From Prorocentrum cordatum (taxonomy: Eukaryota > Sar > Dinophyceae > Prorocentrales > Prorocentraceae): 64,000 bases of DNA. The notes under the pieces were generated by a model, which was given only the letters and a program-made list of their open reading frames with translations, had not been told where the DNA came from and did not search any database. Shown here piece by piece: positions 33,529 to 43,703 of the stretch. Location of the stretch: contig CAUYUJ010021680.1 of NCBI GenBank assembly GCA_963575745.1, forward strand, positions 71,354 through 135,353. The letters run 5' to 3'. Each line of letters opens with the position of its first letter. Within the stretch, counting starts at the first letter, position 1. A program made the position numbers and the translations under genes.

Positions 33529-33883
33529 ACCTCGTAGAGCTCCTTCCACTGGTAAGAGTGCTCAGAATCGACACCAAGTCAAAAAAATTGAGATTTTTCG
33601 AAAATGATCATTTTCGATTTCTTCGATATTCATATTCGCTCAGTTCCCGGAAGTCAACTCGTGCAAAAATGTATCGGAGGAGCTGAGCTGCTGTCAGGGA
33701 GGAGTTTATATGCCAATGCGACGTGCAAAAATCTGCTTTCTCAAAATAAATGGTTAAATATCTTTCAAATTTTCGTAAAACCGAGCAAGTCACCAATTTG
33801 TCCTTTCCGACCGGGCGGCCCAACTAGCTCCACCCCAAGCCGGAATTCCTCTAGCTCATCGATGCCGAAGAGCTCTACGAGGT
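33529..33883. mobile_element. 355-bp MITE-like element, second copy
   Basis: It begins ACCTCGTAGAGCTC and ends GAGCTCTACGAGGT, the same 355-bp length as the copy at 31268-31622. It lies directly after a palindrome (33490-33528). Confidence 0.65.
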
Positions 33884-34011
33884 ATATCTTTCAAATACTC
33901 GCAAAACCACCCAAAAGTTGTCACATTGTCCTTTCTGGTCGGGTCGGCCAACTAGCTCCACCCGGGCCGGAATTCCTCTAGCTCATCGATGCCGAAGAGC
34001 TCTACGAGGTA

Positions 34012-36199
34012 CTTGGCAGCGTCCGAAACCCGACTGGTACATGTATGTAGATTTTAGCTTGCTTGCACTTGACATGAGCACACTGTATGCTGAGTTCCGT
34101 GCCCTGCAATACCCCAATGTTTTCCTGAATCGAATTCTGCACAGGTTTCTCCGGGAGCATCCGTACTTAGGTCACTCATTCTCGCATGTCTTGCTGCACG
34201 TCAGTCGCCCCGGGCACCCCGATAGCGAAGCCGCCAATTCTTCCGCCTCGAGCCGGCTGATTTCGAGGGTGCTCAGGGTCGATTGCTCCGTGCTTGTTCT
34301 ATACGGCGAGAGTAAAGACTGTGACCACCGTTGCTCTTCTATCCATTTTTGTCTCTTGTCTGTCTTCTTCCTTCCCGCCCCCGTCCCCTCTTGCATCGGT
34401 GCGCTTGTAATCATATTGGCTCAGGGGCAGTCGCAGTTGGAAGTCCCAGGAAAAATACTTGCTGAGCTCTTCTCTCAGCCCAGCACGGCGATCGGACCTC
34501 TCCGCTCCCGTGCAGATCCGTATATCGCACACTCTTACTTTCATACTTTCAGTTCGTTTGTATCTCCATCCTGTTCAATATTGTTTCGATTTCTTCTTGC
34601 TGGTTCTTACTGCACTCCGGCATCACAGAGCAGATGGCGGCTCGCAATCCCTTCGTGCAGGCGCAGCAGTGGGCCGACCAATCCTCTGGGGAGGGCAAAC
34701 AGCAGCCTGCGCCGGTCTTCATCGGAGGAGGAAAAGGTGCTAGTTGGTCTTCTCCGTCATGGGAGGCAGCCATGCGCGTAATTCCTCGTGATGTCGTCGA
34801 CCTCCGGGGTGTCACCGAGAACTCCGACGGCAGCCGTCTCCGCTTCGCCGATGATCCGAACGTGGAGATTACGACGATTGCCACCAATAACATCGGCGCC
34901 ACGGATGCGCTGCAGAAGGACAAAATCATGGTTACATTTTTCAAGTCCTGTGTCGACTTCAAGGTGGCCCAAGAAAGGGCGCGCGAGTTGCGCAGCCTTG
35001 TGCCGCCACATTTGTCGGATGGGCAATGGCAGCAATGGGTCACCGGAGTTAAGCTCGTCATCTCCACCCTCAGGGTCCCAGAGAAAGACTTCGTCGCGCC
35101 ACATTTGCGCCCATCCACCCCGGATCTGAAGTCGCTCCTACAGGGTGCTGCGTCCGGCTCCGACTTGTCGATGGGCACGTTGTTGGGCTTGCTGCAGAAC
35201 CAGCTTAACGTGTCTGACAGCGTTTCGAGCCAGCCGCGGAATCGCCACGTCCGGCTTCATCTGCGCTGGGTTCGAATTCAAGGCCCAGTTGGAGGACAAC
35301 GAGGTCGGCGGGAAGGTTCTGAGCATGGAGCTGCAGGGCATCATCCCCATGTATAAGGTGAAGTGGGACAACGGGACGGAGACCCCTGACCCAGGAACAG
35401 CTCTTCCCGTACATGGAGTCGACCAAGATATCCCCCGAGAAGAAGCGGGCGAGACCGGATGCGCCAGCAGCGCCCGCGCATTTGGCTGCTTGGGAAGCTG
35501 CTGCGAAAATGACGGTGGATAGCCATCCCACTAAGAAGTGAAGGGGCAATCACGATATGGGCTCCGTCGGTAGCTTCTGGCAAGTACATCTCGGCAACCG
35601 GCCAGATGTTGCAAAGGCGGCTTCCTGTCTTCATTAGGACTTGTGTCGCGGATGTGGTTGGCAGGGCAACTCTTCGTGTTGCTGCGATTCAGACTTCGTC
35701 GGCCTGTCCAACTCGTGGGCAATGAGTTCTGCAGACACGTCATGTTGTTCGCACGCGTGTACTCACTCATGCTGCCATATTACGAGTGGTGCGCAGTTTC
35801 CTCAGAGCTTCTCATGCTGCCTTTCGCCGGCCGCCGGGATACCAGAGTCAGGCTTTACATAACATCGGCAAGCATATCAAAGTGCTGGTAGAGAATTTAG
35901 GCGTGCGCAGGTATGCGGGCACTCATTGTTCAACCTGCCGGTGCGACAGATTACATTGTTGCTGCAATTCATCATCGCCGTCCTGCAACCTCACTTCTCG
36001 CTCCTGCTCCTACTTCCTCATCATCAGCACCAATTACATCCGTACCATCATCTGTCTGCGCGTCCTGCAGATCAGCGATTTTGCGCGGCACCGCAAATTA
36101 CACCAGTTCTTGTTGAGATCAACAGAGATGGTGTCGGCAAGTAGGCGCGGCTACAGCTCCGAATTGTCTACATATCGTTCTCGGCGCAGCAAACGTACA
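34012..36199 (+). other. Tag-flanked unique segment carrying a broken gene
   Basis: Non-repetitive sequence begins at a tag variant (CTTGGCAGCGTCCGAAACCC) and ends at another tag cluster at 36200. It holds the plus-strand pseudogene at 34634-35541. The parts at 34040-34630 and 35545-36199 have no recognisable content. CGGCATCACAGAGC just before the ATG recalls an LTR-element primer site, but no long terminal repeats are seen. Confidence 0.5.
34634..35541 (+). pseudogene. Broken gene of unknown function with Tudor-like C-terminus
   Basis: The ATG at 34634 opens a frame that begins MAARNPFVQAQQWADQSSGE and includes DKIMVTFFKSCVDFKVAQER and LSDGQWQQWVTGVKLVISTL. Near 35235 the sensible reading moves to another frame (GFICAGFEFKAQLEDNEVGG, then YKVKWDNGTET). 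Near 35385 it moves again (LTQEQLFPYMESTKISPEKK) and stops at 35541. Both changes are +1. The WDNG..LT..QL..YM pattern resembles the small beta-barrel of Tudor or Agenet chromatin readers. Function unknown. It may be a decayed retrocopy (no intron signal was needed to read through it), or the shifts may be assembly errors. Confidence 0.5.
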
Positions 36200-36643
36200 C
36201 TTGTAAGCGTCCACTTGTAAGCGTCCACGTGTAAGCGTCCAAAACCCGGATAGCGAGGCAAAGCGCGGAGCGCAGAGCGCTCCAAAGCGTCGCACGGCGA
36301 CCTCTGCCAGGCCGCCTGGAACGATGCGTGGGGTGCTGGAAACCTCGCAGGGGACGTCTGCGAGGGCCTCTTTTACGACGCGCGGGGCTCTGTGGAACCT
36401 ACCACGACACCTTTTCCTAGGAGCCTGCGAGCTGGCGAAGCTCTGCCGAAGCTCTGCCGAAGCGCTTCGCGCACCCTTGAGCCACGCGTATTGGGAAACG
36501 CTAGGAAGCCACGCTCCGGGAAACGCTGCAACCTCCGGCAACTCGCGAGGAACCTGGACCGCCGTGGACGAGCTGCTGGCGGGCACCACCACCGTCCGGC
36601 TTCTTCTCTGAAACCCTTAGCTCTCCAGGGAGCTATCCCGGAA
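36200..36643 (+). repeat. GC-rich tagged repeat with iterated 14-nt tag
   Basis: CTTGTAAGCGTCCA occurs at 36200-36213 and 36214-36227. A third unit, CGTGTAAGCGTCC, runs straight into AAAACCCGGATAGC. The GC-rich repeat follows to 36643, ending ACCACCGTCCGGCTTCT. Confidence 0.75.
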
Positions 36644-37015
36644 CTTGTAAGCGTCCACTTGTAAGCGTCCAAAACCCGGATAGCGAAGCCAAGCGCGAAA
36701 CGCCGCACGGGGACCTCTGCCAGGCCGCCTGAAACGATGCGCGGGACGCTGGACACCTCGCAGGAGACGCTTGCAGGGGCGCCGTTTACGATGCGGGGGA
36801 CCCTGTAAAGCGCGCAAGGAAGATCTGTCTAGGCCTGGAAGAATTGCCGAAGCTCTTCCGAAGCGCTTCGCGCACCCTGGAGCCACGCGTATTGGGCACT
36901 GCCGGTTCCGACGGCTCCGGCGATCGTGGACCGGCGCATGTGGGCGTGTGCTCCTCACCACCCACCGCCGGCTTCTCATCTGAAACCCTCAGCTCTCCAA
37001 GGAGCTATCCAGGAA
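36644..37015 (+). repeat. GC-rich tagged repeat, tandem copy
   Basis: CTTGTAAGCGTCCA at 36644-36657, then a full tag at 36658, then the GC-rich repeat. It is directly head to tail with the copy before it. Confidence 0.75.
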
Positions 37016-39960
37016 ACTGGGCGCCGGCGGTAAACCGCCAACCTTGGTTACCGCCGGGAACTCGTAGAGCTTCCAAGCTCGACTTAAGTTGAGAAAACCG
37101 ACAGCACCTACCAACATTCTGACAGGCAGTGAATAGTTTTTGACCTCTGAATGCGACAAGCGGACGCGTCTGATGTCTCCGAATCGACTCCTGTCATTAC
37201 CAGCCCCGCAGCCCCCCTACAGCCCGAGGTCAGTAGAAAACCGAGAGCATCTCTCAAGATGACTCGAACAATACAGTATCAAGATGACTCGAAACGGCCG
37301 ATCCCGCCAAAGTGCTTTTTGGCCTTCAAAGTTACCCGATCGAGCTGAGATCAAGATGACGAGCGGGAATAAGATCGAATATCACGGGAAGACATACTAG
37401 AGCTCTAACGAATGGTCAAATTTCGAGAACCAAATTTTCAACCACCAAAAGTTCCGTCGAGATTTTTCTTGCTAACTAGCTCTCCAGCGCGCCTGAATTA
37501 CTCTTAAGCTTCCAGCAACTGGGCGCCGGCGGTAAACCGTCAACCTTTCTTACCGCCGGGGGACTCGTAGAGCTTCCTGACAATACATACCGTGGGAAAA
37601 AAATCCAAAGAACGACTATTTTTTAAGCACAAGCGATTTCAGACCTCTCAAGATAACGCTAACAAAAAACAAACAGTTTCGCAACCCAGTTCGAGTATCA
37701 AACCGAGTTCAGACCTCTGAATGCGACAAACGGGCGCGTCTGATGTCTGCGAAGCCACTCGTGTGATTCCCAGCCCTGAAGCCGCCCTACAACCCGAGTT
37801 AAGTGCAGAAAACCGACAGTATCGCCTCGAATAATATAATAGTGTTGCGCACCTAGTTCGAGCAGCAGACCGAGTTTCGAGCTCTGGAATCGACCGAAAG
37901 ACGCGCCTCATGTGTGAACATCGATATATGTGACCTGTAGCACTGTAGCCCTCCCCCAGCACGAGTTGAGTGCAGAAAATTGAGAGCACGTCTCAAGATC
38001 ATTCGGACAATACGAACAGTTTCGCGAACCTAGCTCGGGCAGCAGGCCGAATTTAGACCTCTCGGTTCAATAGACGAACGCGACTGGTGATTCCCCATCG
38101 ATGTCTGTCACAACGAGCCATGAAGCTGCCCTACAGCTCGAGTTAAGTAGAAAACCGAGAGCGTCTATCCAGATAACGCGAATAAGACGAATAGGTTGCG
38201 ACCTAGCTCGGCTAGCAGACCGAGTTCAGACCTCTGGAGTCAACAGGCGAACGCGCGTGATGATTCTGAGTTCGATAGGCGTGCTTACCAGCACTGTAGC
38301 GACCCTGAAGCTCGAGTTAAGTACAGAAAACCGAGAGTGTCTATCAAGATGACTCGAATAATACGAATAGGTTTGCGGACCTAGCTCGGCTGCCAGACCG
38401 AGTTCAGACCTCTGGCTTCAACAGGCGAACGCGCCTGATCATTCTGAGTGCGATAGCTGTGCTTACCAGCTCTGTAGCTGCCCTACAGCTCGAGTTAAAT
38501 ACAAAATATCGACAGCGCGTGTCAAGATGACTCGAAACGGTCGTTCCCGCCGGGACGCTTTTTGGCCTTCAAAGTTACCCGATCGAGCTGAGATCAAGAT
38601 GGCCAGCGGGAATAAGATCGAATATCACGGGAAAATATACTAGAGCTCTAACGAATGTTCAAATTTTGAGAACGAAATTTTCAACCGAGCAAAAATCAGC
38701 AAAAGGTCCGAGATTTTTCTTGCCAACTAGCTCTCCAGCGCTCCGGAATTACTCTTAAGCTTCCAGCAATAACTGGGCGCCGGCGGTAAACCGTCAACCT
38801 TTCTTACCGCCGGGGGACTCGTAGAGCTTCCTGAAAATATAAAATGTGGGAAAAAACTCCAAAGAACGACTAGTTTTTCAGCCCAAGCGATTATAGACCT
38901 CTCAAGATAACGCTAACAAAAACCAACCGGTTTCGCAACCCAGTTCGAGTATCAAAACGAGTTCAGACCTCTGAATGCGACAGGCGGCCGCGTCTGATGT
39001 CTGCGAATCCACTCATGTGATTCCCAGCCCTGCAGCCCTCCTACAGCCCGAGTTTAGTGCAGAAAACCGACAGTATCGACTCGAATAATAGAATAGTTTT
39101 GCGGACCTAGTTCGAGCAGCAGACCGAGTTCCGAGCTCTGGAATCGACCGACAAACGCGCCTGATGTGTTCAAATCGATATGTCTGACTCGCAGCACTGT
39201 AGCCGGCCACAAACACGAGTTAAGTGCAGAAAACCGAGAGCACTTCTCAAGATGACTCGGACAATACGAATAGTTTCGCGAACCTAGCTCGGGCAGCAGA
39301 CCGAGTTCAAAGCTCTCGGTTCAGTAGACGAACGCGACTGATAATTCCCCATCGATTTCTGTGACAATGAGCCCTGTAGCTGCCCTACAGCTCGAATTCA
39401 GTACAGAAAATCGAGAGCGTCTGTCAAGATAACTCGAATAATTCGAATAATTTTGCGGACCTAGCTCGGCTAGCAGACCGAGTTCAGACCTCTGGATTCG
39501 ACAGGCGAACGCGCGTGATGGTTCTGAGTGCTCCGGACCTAGCTCGGCTAGCAGACCGAGTTCAGACCTTCAACAGGCGAACGCGCCTGATGATTCTCAG
39601 TGCGATAGCTGTGCTTACCAGCACTGTAGCTGCCCTACAGCTCGAGTTAAGTAGAAAATGCCGACAACGCGTATCAAGATGACTCGAAACGGCCGTCCCG
39701 CCTGCCTGCTTTTTGGCCTTCAAAGTTACCCGATCGAGCTGAGATCAAGATGGCGAGCGGGAATAAGATCGAATATCATGGGAAAAAATACTAGAGCTCT
39801 AACGAATTCTGAAATTTCGAAAACAAAATTTTCAACCGACCAAAAGTCAGCAAAAGGTCCGTCGAGATTTTTGTTGCCAACTAGCTCTCCAGCTCACCGG
39901 AATTACTCTTAAGCTTCCAGCAATAACTTGCTAAGGGAAGCTCTACGAGTTACTTGCTAA
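37016..39960 (+). repeat. Satellite block with a 1.25-kb duplication
   Basis: Palindrome copies at 37020, 37519 and 38774. The modules starting at 37519 and 38774 share their start block (GTGGGAAAAAA), the order of monomers and the closing block with GGCCTTCAAAGTTACCCGAT, at an offset of about 1253 bp. Monomers are more diverged than in the 1.43-kb array. No gene. Confidence 0.7.
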
Positions 39961-41978
39961 GGGAAGCTCTACGAGATACTGGAAACCGGCGGTAAACCGT
40001 CAACCAGGTTACCGCCGGGACCCTCGTAGAGCTCTGTTCTCACACCGCGCTGCTCAGAAGGGGGTAAGCTTCTGGAGTGAGAAACGAAAGAATCGAAAAA
40101 TCATGTTTTTCTGTTTTTATCGAACGTCGGTTCCCCCAAGTGTTTTGATAGAAATACTGCACCTATGGACCTGAAAATTTTACTAGCAGACGCGTCTCAA
40201 CCCACTACAGGTGCGGAAAATCTGCTTTCTCAAAATGAATTGTCAAATATCTTTCAAATATCCGCAAAACCACCCAAAAATTGTCAGATTGTCCGACTCG
40301 GCCGGTTCGGCCAACTAGCTTTAACCCGCACCAGAATTCCTCTAGCTCATCGATGGCGAAGAGCTCTACGAGGTACTAGCTTAGGGAAGCTCTGCGAGTC
40401 AAACCCGGATAGCCAAGCAAGGCGCGAAGCGCAAAGCGCTCCAAAGCGCCGCACGGCAACCTAGGTCACCTGGAACGAACGGCAACCTCTGCCACGCCGC
40501 CTGGAATGGCGCCGGCGGTGAACCGTCAATCTGCTCACCGCCGGGAACCTCGTAGAGCTCCTTGCATCCGTAAGAGAGCTCAGGATCAAAGCGAGAGCTT
40601 CTCGAAGCTTTTCTACAAAAAACTTGAAGTTAAGATTTTTTGGAGTTAACACGAAGTCGGTTCCTCCAAGTGAACTGGTACTAAAAATGGTTCTAGAAGG
40701 CTGAGCTGCTCAGGGAACAAAGTTAATATGTCAATGCTCGGAGTAAAAATCTGCTTTCTGAAAATGAATTGTCAAATATCTTTCAAAAAATCGCAAAACC
40801 ACCCGAAAGTTATCACTTTGTCCTTTCTGGCCCAGTCGACCAACTAGCTCCACCCCGCGCCGGAACTGGGCGCCGGCGGTAAACCGTCAACCTTTGTTAC
40901 CGCCGGGGGACTCGTAGAGCTTCCTGACAACACATAATGTCAAAAAAAATTGCAGAGAACGAATAATTTTTCAGCCCAACTCAAGTATCAGACCGAGTTC
41001 GGACCTCTGAATGCGACAGACAGACGCGTTTCATGTCTCCGAATCGATTCATGTGATTAACCGCCCTGCAGCCCCCCTGCAGCCCGAGTTAGGTGCAGAA
41101 CGGCGACAGTAGCTGTCAAGATGACTGGAAGAATACGAACAGTTTCGTGAGTCTGGATCGCGCAGCAGACCGAGTTCAGAGCTCTGGATTCAACAGGCGA
41201 ACGCGCCTGATTATTCTGAGTGTGATAGGTGTGCTCACCAGCACTGTAGCTGGCCTGCAGCTCGAGTTAAGTAGAAAATACCGACAACGCGTATCAAGTT
41301 GACTCGAATAATACGAATAGGTTTGCGGACCTAGCTCGGCTTGCAGACCGAGTTCAGACCTATGGATTCAACAGGCGAGCGCGCCAGATGATTCTGCATG
41401 CGATGGGTGTGCCCACCAGCACTGTAGCTGCCCTACAGCTCGAGTTAAGTTGAAAATACCGACAACGCGTTCAAGTTGACTCGAATAATACGAATAGGTT
41501 TGCGGACCTAGCTCGGCTAGCAGACCGAGTTCAGGCCTCTGGGTTCAACAGGCGAACGCGCCTGATCATTCTGCATGCATTAGCTGTGCTTACCAGCTCT
41601 GTAGCTGCCCTAGAGCTCGAGTTATGTTCGAAAAACCGACAGCGCGTATCAAGATGACTCGAAACGGCCGTTCCCGCCACCGTGCTTTTTGGCCTTCAAA
41701 GTTACCCGATCGAGCTGAGATCAAGATGGCGAGCGGGAATAAGATCGAATATCACGGGAAAAAATACTAGAGCTCTAACGAATGTTCAAATTTCGAGAAC
41801 ATAATTTTCAACCGAGCAAAAGTTGTCAAAAGTTCCGTCGAGATTTTTCGAGCCAACTAGCTGTGGGGCGCGCCGGAATTACTCTTAGCTTCCAGCTATA
41901 ACTAGCTAAGGGAAGCTCTACGAGTTATTCCTCTAGCTCATCGATGCCGAAGAGCTCTATGAGGTACGAAGAGCTCCA
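39961..41978. repeat. Satellite and palindrome mosaic before the Helitron-like unit
   Basis: Palindromes near 39980, 40507 and 40868, a GC-rich tagged stub at 40399-40505, several ~175-bp monomers (41160-41630) and a closing block near 41665. It ends GATGCCGAAGAGCTCTATGA just before the Helitron-like unit. No gene. Confidence 0.7.
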
Positions 41979-41996
41979 TTGGTAGCGTCCAAAACC

Positions 41997-43116
41997 CGGA
42001 TAGCAAAGAGGCACTCACACAAACGAGCACACGCACATAAGCACGCACACACGAACACACACACACACACACACACACATACAAACACATATACATACAC
42101 AAGAACGCACACATACGCCAGCATGTTCCACACACACACACACACGCACACACACACACACACACGCACACACTCACACACACACGCACACGCAACACAT
42201 CCACGCGCAAAGGGCGACACACACGCGCAAACGCGCACACACGAACACACAGCACATCTCACATACACACAGGGACGCGCACACGCACACGGATCACACA
42301 AGCACATAGACACACGGGGGCACACACAAACACCCACACGCACACACGCACACACACACACACACACACTCGCGCACGCACAACCCACGCACACAGACGC
42401 ACACGCAAGCATCCATGGAAACCTACGCACTGACGACCACACGATGACGCACGCACCGCAGCCAACTCGGCCCCCCCCCCCCGCGCTCCCCTGCCGCCCC
42501 CACGCACCCCCGCCCTCCCCGCCGGCGCTCCGGAGGGGGGAGGCACCGCCCCATTTTGGGGCCGGCCCTCCCTCCGCTCCAACCACTCCGCCCTCGCGGA
42601 GCGCCAGAGGGGGGGGAGGGGGGAGGGGTGGGGGGCGCGCGGACGGCGGCAGCACCGCGCGCACGCACGCGCACACGCACATGCGCAGACGAACAACGAA
42701 CAGGATGGCAAAGAGGATATCACACAAGCAAGCACACGCACACACACACACACACAGACTAGCACACAAGAGCACACACGTACGCCAGCATGCTCCACAC
42801 ACATGCGCACATACACACATGCACACACACGCACACACACACACACACGCAAAGGTCCACACACACACGCGCAAACGCGCACACGCAAACACACATATAT
42901 ACACAAGAACCCACACAGACACACAGACACATGCAGCCACACATGCAGCCTGACAGACACACAGACACATGCAGCCACAAATCTGACACACAGCTTGAGG
43001 AGCTTGAGGACATGCAGCCACACAGACACACAGACATAAACACACGCAAACGTTTACACACACACGCACACACACGCGCGAGCACCCAGACACGCACGCG
43101 CAAACGCACACACGGT

Positions 43117-43151
<35 letters not shown>

Positions 43152-43670
43152 GAGACACGCGCGAGCCCCCCCCCACCACCACCACCACAAACACACACAC
43201 ACACAAGCGCACACACAGACGCAATCGCGAACACCCGCGGCTAACCACGCACAGACGACAACGCGGTGACAGACCCATTCCCCGACTAAGCAGCGCACTC
43301 TACCCCCGCGCCCCCCAGCCGCCCCCAAGCGCCACCGCCCACCCCGCCGGCGCTCCGGAGGGGGGAGGCACCGCCCCATGTTGGGGCCGGCCCTCCCTCC
43401 ACTCCAGCCACTCCGCCCTCGCGGAGCGCCGAAGAGATGGGGGGGGAGAAGGGGGAAGGGGGCGGCGGGGGTGCCAGCGCCGTGCTCGCACACAGACACA
43501 CACACACACGCACACACAAGGATGCACGTTTCCTCAGGAAGCGCGCCGCGTCGCAGGCGCGAGCGCGGGTCTCAAGTGCACACGCGGACATACACGCGCA
43601 CACTAAGACACACAGACACACATACACACACACACGAATACACAAACGCACGCCCGAACACTCAATGAGG
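41997..43670 (-). repeat. TG-rich tract with two GC-rich modules (3' end of unit 1)
   Basis: Long CA/TG-rich sequence on either side of two related GC modules, at 42468-42632 and 43301-43460. Each module contains CGCTCCGGAGGGGGGAGGCA, a small hairpin CCCCA-nnn-TGGGG, and CCACTCCGCCCTCGCGGAGC. Long frames rich in His/Thr or Cys/Val across it are artefacts of the repeat. Confidence 0.85.
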
Positions 43671-43703
43671 GACGCCCTGGCAAGCGGCCATGGAGGGGCG
43701 ATC

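Larger units (their letters stand above)
29521..34011. repeat. Mosaic of MITE-like elements, palindromes and satellite remnants
   Basis: Palindromes near 30140, 30527, 31230, 31760, 32567, 33220 and 33490 alternate with ~350-bp elements ending GATGCCGAAGAGCTCTACGA and with satellite fragments (30600-31230, 31830-32390, 32760-32900). A tag copy starts at 31711. No gene is supported. Confidence 0.7.

Noticed and set aside
33918-34781. A 287-codon plus-strand frame before the broken gene
   Set aside because: It starts in repeat sequence and overlaps the better-supported ATG frame at 34634. Composition is biased and no motif is seen.
34012-36199. LTR retrotransposon
   Set aside because: A primer-site-like sequence occurs before the ATG, but no long terminal repeats, protease, RT or integrase are seen.
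42547-42565. CCATTTTGG similar to the core of the dinoflagellate leader
   Set aside because: It belongs to the CCCCATTTTGGGG hairpin of the GC module and is not followed by CTCAAG.
41979-43269. Long His/Thr- or Cys/Val-rich frames
   Set aside because: They translate the CA/TG simple repeat and appear in several frames on both strands.
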